Positions 29,801 to 42,400 of a stretch of DNA of 64,000 nt are shown here, one piece after another. The notes beneath the pieces are model-generated. The model was given only the letters and a program-made list of their open reading frames with translations. It was not told the DNA's origin and did no database searches. Where the stretch lies: the NCBI GenBank assembly GCA_003344405.1, contig NOWV01000003.1:310001-374000 (forward strand), given 5' to 3'. This stretch comes from Trichoplax sp. H2. Lineage: Eukaryota; Placozoa; Uniplacotomia; Trichoplacea. The first letter of the stretch is position 1, and each line of letters starts with the position of its first letter. The translations under genes were made by a program, and so were the position numbers.

Positions 29801-32800
29801 AGAAGAATCATACGAAAATATACCATTGAATAAAACATCATTGCAAGCAAAAGCTCAACTGCTTATTCAGGACTGTTCTAATATTAATGGTGCGTATCAA
29901 AATCGGAGTTAATTTTAATATTTATAACCCATTACATAGCGTCATCTGGTAACACATCGCCGTACGATTTTTACGGTTTTACCTTAAACTAAATAGATTA
30001 TCTAAATTGAAGCAGATTCCTAGATATATATTTAAGTATAGAAGGTATTTTGTTCTTTTTAGTATATTCTAGTATCAATAATTAAAGCAAAATGTTTGCA
30101 AATTACCATTTTACGATAGATTTTTCATAATAAGATTTTTTACATGTAGTTTACGAATAAGAATGAATATTATTAAAATAGTGTATTGAAGCTTTCTCTA
30201 AAAGAGAAAAGTGGAACTACTAAGGACGTAATCATTTACTAGCCGTAGAATTGTTTCGCTAAGCGATTTGAATAGACGGTAGGTTTAGCAGAATTGGCAG
30301 TATGTAATGTTCTCATTGTTTCGGAGTGCGCAGCATTAAATATTACATGTATCTAATATTTAATTCAGTCATGGATTAATTATTAATTATCCTATACTGA
30401 TACCATAGTTAAAAAATATGAGATCCACTTAGAGCTTACCTTTACTCGTTCATAAAATATATCATTTGTTTTAATGAATAAATCAATTAACAAAATCGAG
30501 TTTTGAAAATAGCACCAGATGTTGAAAAATACCACAAACTTGAGCAAGGGAGACAATCTTACAACCGGTAGGATTGATGGCATACTTGTTTGAATGTTAT
30601 AGATGGATAGTTTCTTAACGTCAGATAGAGAGTTTGTTATTGATATTAATTTAAGCTAAGAATGAAATCTTATAGATTTGAATGAGGATTACTATTTCAT
30701 TTGCATTGGCTATTTCAGAAATTTTATAGCGCTTGCTATGTTTAATTTAGGGATCGGAAGATGACTCATATTCTACAAGAACTCTTGGCTGAAAACCAGA
30801 AGTTGAGGTGAATATTATACTTGTAGCCCGTAAAAGTATTGTAAGGAAATTGTTTGAATATTTAACATTCGGTAGTGGTTATTATGTATGAGCTCAACTT
30901 TATTGAAATAGGTTAAGTACCAAAGTACTATCCAGCTCATTGCTGTATGAAGAATACATATCTGATATATACTATCTCTAAAAATATTAATCTGCATAAT
31001 GCCATGTTAGGGTACAGTACGGTATCACTACATATTAATTTTATATATGTATACGCGTATATATGGATATATGCCCAATTACAGTAGTTATATCATGTCT
31101 ATGCGACTACGCATTAATTACATACACAAATTTATAGACTTTGATAGCGTTATTCAATACATTAGTAGAAGTAACTAATATGCTGTTGAAATTCAACGGA
31201 TAGAGAAGACATTTTGGATTTAAGGGAGGAAAATCGAGTACTGCTGGATGATAAGAAAGCTTTAATAGAAAATGATAGCAAGAATAAAGAACAAATCATG
31301 AAGCTAAGAGAGGAAATTAGAAAAGAACAGAAAGAAAAAAAAAATATTCTGGAAGAAAAGAACTCTATGATAGAGAAATTGAGGATTCTTCAAGGGTATG
31401 AACTTCAAATGATACCATGATAATTAAGTAATAGACTGCACAAGTGATAGGATTAGCAGATAGAATTATTACGATATTGGATATTATCATAAATGCGCGT
31501 ATTACTTCGATGATCCATTTGGAGTTACAATTTAATGATATACCTTATAGGCTAAACATAGTATCATTCGTCAATTTAACTTAAAGTTAATGGTGTGTTT
31601 ATATCCTTGTAAAAAATTTCTACAATAGGATTTTATCAAATACCCCAGATCACTCACCGGATTATAGAGACAAATACGACGGTGATAAGCTAGTTAACGA
31701 ATCTATTGATAAAGGTTCTCCCTTACCTCAAATTACTAATAGAATGTCATCTTTAAACAATGTGGGTGATGATAACGAACACAATAAAAAGTCATACCAC
31801 AGTACCACTCATTTTTCGGATAACCAGCTACATTTAGATCATAAGAAAAAATTAAAGGAATTTCAACATCCAGATTCTAAACTTGAGAATTCTATTGATT
31901 CATCAATGGAAAAATTGGCAATAAGTGACCGTGGACACATTATTGATTCGCGTGTACCTCAATCGATGGAACCTTCTAATTTAATACTGCAAACCGTTGA
32001 AGCATCTGTTACTCAGGATCATAACATTCCACGAGATGGAGCATTTTCACAAACATCCTCTTCTTACGCTGCAACGTTTCCGAGACAGAAGCTTATATCA
32101 AATGATCACCAGTGGAAAAGTGTAGAGGGCAATGATCGGCCCCTTCAGCAAAGGCAACACGATGTTGAAGGAAAAATCATGTCATCTAATCCTGCTCTTG
32201 TTAAGACATTAGTATCGTCATCAGCTAATCAAAATCATGCCATTAATAACGGAAATTCTCCTGAAGCCATGAAGTTATACGATCTCTCTTACATTCGCGA
32301 CATAGTCAATCCTTACAAACATAAAAGTAAATTAATTTTAAGCAAACTTGATCTAGAAAATTATGTAATGAAAGTAATATTTAAATATTTTATGCAGGTT
32401 TTACTTGCCTATAAAGGCTTCTTAACTTAACATATTCACTTTTATATTATAATATACGTATGATCATAGAACCAAAGAAAGCATTCAAGCACGGTTCAGT
32501 TGAGCAATGGGAGATTAAGAAGAGTCAAATACCCAAGAAGCAAGTTCCACAGTCACTGTAGTAAGCAGCACAAGTGTCTTATAATAAAAAATTTTAAATT
32601 TGTTTTATTTCGATACTGGAATCGACACGTTTAATATATAGTACAAAATATATGGAAGAGGGCTTAAAATTTAGCGTATGCTTTATTATTAGTAGTATTA
32701 TTAATACCACAGTGCAACTTTTTACGAATGTAAATGCATACCCCAGATTTTTCCTTTCTACATGTATTACTAAACTATTAATACAATCTGTTATCTAAAA

Positions 32801-33752
32801 CATTTTAGTAAAAGTCAAGATAAACAAGAAGAGGGTTATTATGGGATGTATCGATTTAATCAGATTGCAAAACAACTTCATAGAACAGTTGAAAATCGAT
32901 TTTTTGTTAGACAGCCTGGATTATCAACAACTGTTATACCTACGATGCATCCAGGTGAGCCTACTCAAAGCTTTCGGTATTGATTTAACTATCTGTGAGA
33001 CCAACTATGATGATATGTATTTGATTCAATCACACATGTAGATATCTGCTTCTTGGCGAAGTATATAGTACTGTCGTGGCTTAGCCATTGAGCACTGATC
33101 TTAATTTGTATGTCAGAAAAGCCATACACATTGTAGTACAAACTTTGTCATTAAGTTTCCACGTTTGGTTCACGATTGGATTTGAATCTAGTTCTACTTT
33201 GCCACTTGCATTTTGTATTGAGACTGTACACATATCAACTTTTTATATAGCTAGCACTATACCCGTTCTACAAACGGGGATAAAATATTATACTGTACTG
33301 TCATGGTTATAGTAATTTTACTTTTTGTGATTGTCGGCGCACGTTAGAATGAAAAAGTTACCGTGAGTCCACACAATTAATTTAAAGTATATTGTATACC
33401 AGTGTACTGCATTTATATCGTATCGAGTTTGCTACTCACCGTTATTTTATATCAAATATATGCAATATTATTAGTCTTCTTGGTACTGACTTTCGATATC
33501 GATTTACAGTTCGTTACAATAATTACCGTACGTAGTCAAGCAGTTAATGAAAAGAAAAAATATTCCTTCCTTCTGAAGTATATTTTTTACCATTAAATTA
33601 ATCATGTCTACTAAGTACGTCATTTTCTCGATTATTTTAATATTGCCATTATAGAACAAATGTACCGTTTTAATGAAAAATTAAGTCAAGAATTGAAAGA
33701 ATTAGATGGTCAAATAAGAATGTATCAAGACAAGCCGATTAAACCTGAATAA
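20894..33752 (+). CDS. KIF12: KIF12-type kinesin with a long, mini-exon-rich tail
   Basis: N-terminal kinesin motor of the KIF12 type, a microtubule ATPase. Exons: 20894-21051, 21167-21226, 22158-22254, 22397-22468, 22549-22598, 22736-22811, 23089-23132, 23243-23333, 23456-23594, 23745-23836, 23958-24027, 24262-24342, 24437-24555, 24893-24997, 25375-26083, 26176-26250, 27696-27764, 28041-28127, 28211-28300, 28687-28773, 28878-28964, 29073-29138, 29237-29314, 29417-29512, 29617-29688, 29803-29889, 30780-30807, 31204-31395, 31629-32326, 32470-32560, 32809-32954, 33655-33752. This gives about 1369 aa. The motor spans about 40-410, with P-loop GQTGSGKT 155-162, switch I NDRSSRSH 275-282 and switch II DLAGSE 314-319. 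[20 protein letters not shown] after the motor is KIF12-like. The tail has a disordered part, a coiled coil ([20 protein letters not shown]) and a conserved-looking end ([20 protein letters not shown]). It is far longer than human KIF12 (about 650 aa). The exon near 30750-30807 is uncertain: an acceptor at 30750 would add MTHILQ but breaks phase. The first ATG follows an in-frame stop. Confidence 0.9.
26176..29889 (+). repeat. Array of eleven symmetric (phase 1-1) mini-exons inside the kinesin gene
   Basis: Eleven consecutive exons of 66-96 bases all begin and end in phase 1, so any one can be skipped or duplicated without a frameshift. Several open with similar sequence (ATATTCGAGAAGAA, ATATTAATTCAGAAG, ATATTATGCCGGAAAA) and encode polar Gln/Asn/Glu/Lys-rich segments. 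Internal exon duplication followed by divergence is inferred. Confidence 0.75.
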
Positions 33753-36431
33753 GTTGCCTAATTTTAAGGCTTGTCGTATATAATATATATATATATACAT
33801 TAGTCTAGAGCAATTTTATCATCATAAAAATTTCAGAAAGATTAATAGCATGATAATTTCAAATTTTTACTCATATACAGTTCGAAGTATGGTTTAGATT
33901 TTCGAACCTTTTTCTTATTATTTTTCTGGTGTAATATCTACTCTGTAATACTCGAAGTTAAGAATTTGAATTACTGAATCTTACTAATTTTTAATTTAAG
34001 AAATAAAGATATAGCTATATTGTATATAAATATTAAATGCTGTAGATTCGGTAAGAATGGACATATAACTAGTTCTCTTTATATTTTAGAATTATATCAA
34101 GAAAATTTTTAATATGATACGCGTATATAAAATATTTATTATACATTAACTTATATTCAGTATGTGTCAATGTGAACATTATTATTCAGTAGTTTTTGAA
34201 AGTGGATTATGGACATACAATAAAATATTAAAAACTGCCGTAGTGACAACTTTTCGAAAGATATCCTTAAATAGATAGCTATTCTATCAATGTAGATGTA
34301 CAGCGCTGTATATCTGATAACTTGCGTTAGCTCATTAGATGATAACGGCTAGGTTATAAACAAAATCTAATCATCGCCTATCTTAATTAAGCTAGTACTA
34401 AATACTAGATACTCAAAATATCACCCTTAAATTCCGTCTAATCAAACTAAGACTGAGAGATTATATACAGGTAGCGATTTTCAAATGAGTTTGCACTAAT
34501 ATTACCGATAAACGTTAAGGCTATCAATGTGATATTAGTGGCTTTTAGACAGTAAACATGAATGAATATACAGACTTTTTGTGCGATATATTATATATTA
34601 AAATTAATTAATTAATAATCATTCTAGATTCCTAGAGGTATACTTAATCGACATAAGTAGGTTAATGTACTCCTATGCAGCCGTCCTACAAAATTTTGGT
34701 ACACGGTATCGCATGCTGACAATGTACAGTGCAGTACGGCATCAAGATGTACATTTTATCATACTTGCTATATCTTTATTAGCTGTAAATCAAGAATCAT
34801 CATTCATAGGCACGGGGTTATCAACTTATAGTCTCGCGCAGTGAAGCTTTTAATGTGAAGATTATTATTGCTGCACTCTGCGGCACAGTACTATTACAAT
34901 TGCCATCATTATTATTTTACACACAACAATACTATTGAAGCATGGCCTACTATGATATTGCAGTGAATAACAAGGTCTTAGTGTGTTGTTACGATGTTAC
35001 TTCTGGATATTATACGTTGACTACTATGTTCTATTTGATAAACATGTTTACACGTATTACTTGAAATGTATAAGAGATGTGCATATGCTTCTTCTCTTTC
35101 GTACGTTGATAAATTAGATAGCTTTGCTTAATTTCTGGCAGGCATCTTTAATAAAGCTTCTTCTATCTCAAGCTAGCTATCTGTTTAATTATTGGAAGAG
35201 TCAATATGTTACTTATGACCTCTGAATTATCTGTTTAATAAGTGTAAATTGCCTCGTAGTGTATGGCCAAGGTCTAAAATCGCTGTAATTAACACTACTC
35301 TAGATCATAATTGGCGAGATCAATTTATAACACTTCACGTAAAGGCGTATACATATTCCTTTGTTACTGTTTTATTTTCATTGGATATACAAAAGCACTG
35401 AATAGATTTATCACAAGAATAATTCAAGTTATACTCGTATAACATTAAATCATATTAATGCGATTGTACATGTATCACGCTGTCACTTTAAATATCAATA
35501 TTAAGATTAAATCGTTAAATGGAGATGATCGATAAGGAAAAAGCTTAGTGTAGCTTTAGCTCAACATATTGTGTGTACTTGAGTGCTTTAAGTGTTATCG
35601 AATATAATATAGGACTAAATTTGGGATATAAAAGTGTACGTTATTGCTGTAGAACATAGTTTCTTTGTGTACTAAAATTACATAGTAATGAATCAAATAA
35701 TAGCTGAAGCAATGTGCAACTATCTCATGAAACTGAAACAATAAATAGGTAATATTATGCCTACTTTGCACTTGCTATACCAATTTCTTTAATGATGTAT
35801 AACTTGCGTAATTATTCTTCCATAACTGTATTACTTAAAATATATTCATATTTCTTTCATTTCTTTCTGATTCTACAATATTCTAACCAATATATTTTAA
35901 TATCAACGAATTTCATACCTGTATACGATAAGTGATTATTATTAATCTTTCTATGGTGTCATATGTTTATCCAGTTTCCATAGAAACCTAATTCAAGTAA
36001 TTTGTGCGGGTTCGTTCAAGTTACTGTGACTGTGACAAATTGAGTTACAATATACTCTATTAATTTAAGTTCGTAGTATATTCTGCCGAATTTCCACGGG
36101 TTTCACTAGTATATAATGATAAAGTTATCTTTATCTAATAGCGAATAAAAAGCAAAAGTAAATATAAACCGCTTTCGCTAAACGAAATTTAGTAGTGATT
36201 CGTGTTTGTCACAAACTATAGAAAATCAGTATATACATATATATTTAAAGAAAAGGAGAAACCACAACTCTTTACTTTATATCATGTGTAATATCTTGCA
36301 AGGGAATTAGCATACATGCAACAAATTCGTTAGGAAAACGACGCATTTCATGGCGAAACTATGAGTGAGTTAAGCTGTTGCTTTCCTGTACAGTTTCGGA
36401 ATATTAATCAAGTTGATATAAATTCTCGTAA
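33753..36431. other. Intergenic, between the converging kinesin and SANBR genes
   Basis: AT-rich 2.7-kb spacer with no convincing coding frame. AATAAA at 34002-34007 is a possible kinesin poly(A) signal. One copy of a dispersed repeat lies at about 34857-34927. Pentamer units are only sporadic, near 34720. Confidence 0.6.
34857..34927 (+). repeat. Dispersed repeat, copy A
   Basis: About 70 bases, from ATTATTATTGCTGCACTCTG to TTTTACACACAACA, match the segment at about 63577-63645 in the same orientation with scattered substitutions. Shared blocks include TATTACAATT and ATTACACACAACA. It is probably a fragment of an old interspersed (MITE-like) element. Confidence 0.6.
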
Positions 36432-39400
36432 TTATTTTCCGATTGATGATTTTTGACGTAATCTGGAACTACAAAAATACCCAGAATATGAAATTCTAAT
36501 AATTTAGGAAAACAGACTACGGCGATACAATAGCATTTTAATACCTATCTAAACAGGTACTACTATAACATTTAAGACCTATTTTATGATTTTAATTTAC
36601 CTCGGCCTCAAGTTATTATTAATGCTATTGTTCGCTGTTGAATTTTGAACCATTGGAAGCGAAGTTAAAGCGATATTTTCAATTTCCGCTTTAAACTTCT
36701 TTTCTATCATATAATACAAACCAGTTTGACTCTGTAACAGATTTGAAATTATAGAAAGTTTTCGTTATTAGAAAGAAAATAGTTGAGAGTAATTCACGTA
36801 GAATATTACACTAGCCTCCTTGTTATCTAGCTTAACGTCCTCACTTTCTGAATGATAACTTGATGATAGGCAATGAATAATATTTCTTAATCTATCTTGG
36901 TCTAAACGCAATTGCTTATAGATTAGTTGATTACAATAAGTAAATTGGTATTAGCATAACCTAGCAAGATTAAATTTCTATCAGAAAAAATTATATTGTA
37001 TTAAGGCTTCCTCCTGCGGCTTATGCTAACCTTCTTCTCTTTGCATATCTTCATTCCATCTATCATTTCTATCGTTATCCCATAGATTTAAATGTTGTGC
37101 AGAAACCCTAACATTACGAAGTTTTATATACAGGAGAGTTATTACAGTTTAATTTTAGATTAACAACTTTAGCTACGGTACATTACAACCAGTTTTTATT
37201 ACTCTTACTGTTTGTGATATATAGTATTTACTGGATACGGTTAACAGTAGACAAGCATACTGAAGGACCGATGTTCCAGTTACCGCTGAAGTTGAAATGA
37301 ATTTACTATGCTCTAGTACAATGGTAAATACGTAATACACGAGTGTGCTCAAAACTTAAACAAGAATCGTAACAATTTCTTTTCAGAAATACCTTTAAAT
37401 ATTAACATTGGTATCTTATATCGTAATCTATATAGTTACTGTAATAACACAGCGTAGTTGGTAGAGCGATTTTAATTACATTAATTAATGTAATTATCAA
37501 TCCTACCCATGTTTTGTTAATTCCTGCTTTGATAGGCTTATACTAGTCTCTTTTAAAATCTTCCGCGATATCGGAGTGTCTAAGGAAAGAAATGAGAAGA
37601 ACGCGGCCTCAAAATATATACCAAGAACTACGATTTCTAGTAAAACTTCAGTTTATCACATGCAATTCGTCTGTCAAATAATTATAAATATATTCAGATG
37701 TATTCTAAACTATTTGGGAGTATATTTTAATAAATGTCGCTGGCATGAAGGTATTAAGTTACATTAACGCAATTAAGTCATGGATAATATTACAATTATT
37801 TTAAGGTCTATAGTACTGTACATTACTTTAGAGTCATTAATAATTTATTGATTCATTTGCATACTAACCATTTTCACTGTCATCTTCCTCACATGAGCTA
37901 ATACTAAAATCATCGGTATTTATCAAGACAGTCTTTTTGGCTTGGAGATTAACCTAGAAATACAATAAATGGTATTATCGATATTTCATACAATTTTCTG
38001 CTTGATTTTATTAATAATCTACTCTAATTCACAAGATATCGCTAGTTTACATTTTGCAAAGTATTAGGCTTTCTTTCGGTGCGATTTGTATTGGATGTAT
38101 GTTCATTTTTAGACCGCTGAAATTATCAACAATACAAAATTTTGTTTAAATAAGTAAATTCATCAATTTTGTAAACAGAATCCTAATTAGATGAAAACAA
38201 GTCCAATAATGTCTGCTAATTATAACCAAAAGTCTTAAGAACTTTATATATTTGATTTATGATCACACGAATACCTTTAATCCTTGATTGAACAAATCTT
38301 CTGCAGCAAATGGATTAGATTTCAACTGTCTGCTCCTATGGAATATACAGTATATACGATTCACGCTCAAATTTTTGCTTGATTACTAAATGATGGGTTT
38401 TAATTTAGTTCGTTATTCTTCTGTCGCATTTAATCTAGATTATCCAAACGAATATTGTTCGATTTCACTATAATATCAACTATTAAGGTGAATGTAAGTA
38501 AATCTCTTATTAACAAATTAAGTACTTTGTTGAAGTGGTATTCATACAGCAGATATCATCCTTGTGATTAATAAGGGTTTGCCATATCTTAGCCATGAAA
38601 AGGTTATTATTATCTGTATTGGTGGGCGAATAAACATGTTCTTGTCTTGTATTTGACTAGAAAGTAAGATAGTATTCGATTAGTCCTTCTAGTATTTATA
38701 AAGATAGGTAATCCGAAAGAAATGAATCAGAAATTTTTCGATGCAAGTCAAATTGAATAGTGTAAAGAACTTCATCGAAAAATTTTAACTGACTGGTAAT
38801 ACAATAAACATATCTAAATACAAACATGTACAATGCCAGCCATTCAAGTAAATAATGTAATAATACTAATGCTAGTGAGGTTTTGTGCTAGTATAGCAGC
38901 GTAAAATAGCTGCCAATATGAAATCAATACCAGTTTGGACAGTAAATTAAAGTTTAAATCGCAAAAGCTATTAATATTTTATCGTATTTAGCCAGTTGAA
39001 ACCATCGGCTATTGGATAAAAATGTAAAATTTACTGTACTTCAGTTACATCATTTCTTAATTAAGTAACTAAGATGAGCAAACGGACCCGTACACTTGTT
39101 TATCAAATACGAGAAACAGTCAGAATGACTAGGATAATCTGAAGAACGGAGGCTATGAATTGGTTTTTGTAGTAGACTAAAAGTCATAGATATTTACGCC
39201 CATTACTTAAATTAATAAATGAAGCGGCTAATTGGTTTGGGCTTCTCAGTACTTACAGAATAGATTTTAATATCTATATAACTAACCTGAACGATTTTAC
39301 ATGGATCAAATACAGCCATTTTTTTACTGACTGCAATTTTTCCGCTGTTGTTATCGTTGCCTTTGGCGTTGCAACATGATAAGTCAGAACAGGGAAACAA

Positions 39401-42400
39401 TTCGTTACAGTTTATGCAACGTAGGTAATTGATTTGACTCCAAAATCTGAGGTGAATATAGTTTTTAATCACCTTACATTCGTAAGATAGTAATAATAAA
39501 CAGTAAAACTGGTGATTTGATTCCGCGATATTATTATCGTGGTCCTCCTACCTCCAATATAGTTTCTTCCAACATTTTAGTTCTGAATATTGTTCTTTTA
39601 TGAAAACGTTTATATTCCATTGACGATCTCTATGAGCATCGATAATGGCGCCATAGTTAATAACTGTAGTACTCGTATACATGTTAATTATCGTACTATA
39701 TTGTAAAATGTATTCTAGCAAAATAAGAATTATGGCATATATTTCATATTCGTTTCTTTACATTGCTTTATTTGTATTTAAAAGTGTTGTTATCCTTATA
39801 AAACTTACTATTGTTAATATGTATAAAATTAAAAGATAAAACCTGTACGCACTACGACATCATGAAAGACACCGGACTGATACCTGTTATGTAGATAAAC
39901 TAAGTCTCCATTTCTCGCTATATGGGTACTAAAACAGAAAAAATCGATACCAAAAAGTAATTAATGAACGCTATATAAATGTATTGAAGAGTATTCCTTA
40001 AAAGTTTGTCTTAAATCTTACGTTTCTACTGAGCATTTTATGAAAGGCTGCATTTCCATAGTGATAATACGATCACAATTTGAGCATCTTGACGAAAAGA
40101 TACGATAAGTCGGACACAAAATTAATTATTGTTATCAAAAGCGAGGTATTTAGAACCCAAGAGTATTGTAATTAACCGAAACAAGGTAGTGCCATTGCCT
40201 TGTCCAGCATTCTCAGAGTAAAATAATTCTTCGAGCTTTTTTTGATATAGTTTTCTATAAAAATTTTAATTAATATGATCAAATTTCTTGTAAAATACAA
40301 GGAAGTTTAAGTAAGGTTAATATAAATGCGAAACATAATAAGATCAAAGATGAATGAAACAACTTCGCAGGTTTCAAGAAGGATAATTGCCGTGATAATT
40401 TTACAAACATAAACCACGAACGTTGTAATTTTATCTTTAGTATCCTTAATCATTGCTATTTCATCGACAGTCAAAAGTTTTACAAGCCTAGAATATATCG
40501 AAAGCACACAAATAAAAATCTTATAAGACTAGTAAGATGCTAGAACGTATTTTAACTTACTGCAGTTAGTAATCTCCATAATATTCTATCTACGAAGTTA
40601 TTACTATTGATTATATTCCGGAAAATTTACTGTCTAATACTAACTTCTTTAACAGACCGTCATTTAAACACTTAGGGTTAGAAGACGCAAGAATCTCCGA
40701 TATATTACAGCGGAAATATAGTAGGCACTCATCTACCTATAATACCGTAAGAAGTATAACAGTTTTGATCGATACATCATTCATACATAATTGTGAAAAC
40801 ACAGAAGTTGCGCAGCATTAATAATATAAGCTTAATTCTATTGATGTTAAGAAATTTTTAATAACTAGAGGTAAGCGTGCTTACGAGTTTGTTCATTTTT
40901 AAGTAATCAGCTGATATTATAATCGGGATAACGTTTTTTCTTGCTATGAAAGTTAAAGTTAGTACTACCGCAAAAAATTCTGCAATTTAAATACATCACC
41001 AAAGTAAATGCATGAGCGTGCAGTAGGGTGACCACTGCATCCAAATTACATGCTATCTGTACTGTACTTATTGAAAGATTGATTAAGAGTTAAATTTATT
41101 TCTAAGACATTATAGTAGCTAACACTTACATACACTTTAACACAATATATACTGTACAGTGTGACGCAAATTAGCTTATAAAAATATACCTAATTTGGGT
41201 TTCTCTGTGATTTTTGATTGATCGCCGTTAGCATCCTTATCGTTACTCTTTACGTACTCCATTAACCAACGGAATATTTTGATATCGCAGTGAACTGAAA
41301 TATCGATATCATCTGGGGAAGATATATCATGCGGTAGGCACTCAGCAAAGTACTGCATTTCCTTAACCAGTAATTCGCGAGGGCAAATGAAGTCCTTGGT
41401 TACTATATATTGTTATTAAAATTACTATTAAAATAAACAAATGATGATAACTCAACTTTGTAAATGTAAAACTCTAATTATAATTGCGAAAAGTAATTTA
41501 GTTTTCTTACTCTGGTTTGCATCGTCGTATACATGAATTACAATAGGATGTCTGTAAAGGAGTTGAAAGATATAAGTAAATTATAATTTAATTTAGATAA
41601 CAAGATTGTACGTGAGCAATACGTACTATCAGGTATTTATTTGCTATACGTATATATGCACTATCAAGAAGGCTAAGCTATGTCAGTATGTGATAAAGTA
41701 TCTTCTCAAAAATACAACAAGAACTACAGTTTCTTGTAAACTTTACTTTATTACATGATATTAGGTTCGTCTTGTAACTACCAAGGACTATCTAGCTGCA
41801 ATCAGACTATCTCTAGACTATCTAAATTATTATAGTAAAATTCACGATTTATATACAATTCGTTACCCAATGGTTTTTCTTCAAATACAATCATATCTTA
41901 CCAATTAAGTTACAAGATCATATCTAAATTTACTAACGCGCTTCTAATTAAAGCGTCCCAATACAAACCTCACAGTACTAATATACTTGAGGCAATTTAT
42001 TATCTTAGATCCTAATATAAACATTTCGCTATAATTATAATCGCTACAATATGTATTGTAAACGTCTTCTACAAATACACACTTGCTACAATCTTACAAT
42101 CTAACGTATAATTCAAACTATTCTCGTACAATCTTGGATCGTAATCTAAGTTATTTTTTGGGGCTGCACTACATAGTAATAACAAACTCTGTATTTTTCT
42201 TGCCATTAGCTGCAATATAGCCACTACTTCGGTCATTAAGAACGAAAAAGATCAATTAGAATTCTCGATTATGTCCTATGTATTGCTTGGCATGCAGAAA
42301 CAACAAGTGACAACAAAAATAGAATAGGAAGGAAAGCCGAAATTTAAGTTTTCGTTCATACTTTACTGTGTAATCAACAGACGCTATAACATACGAAGAA

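Noticed and set aside
37576-37767. 63-codon + strand frame
   Set aside because: It overlaps a SANBR exon (37507-37579, - strand) that fits phase on both sides. The + frame has no similarity.
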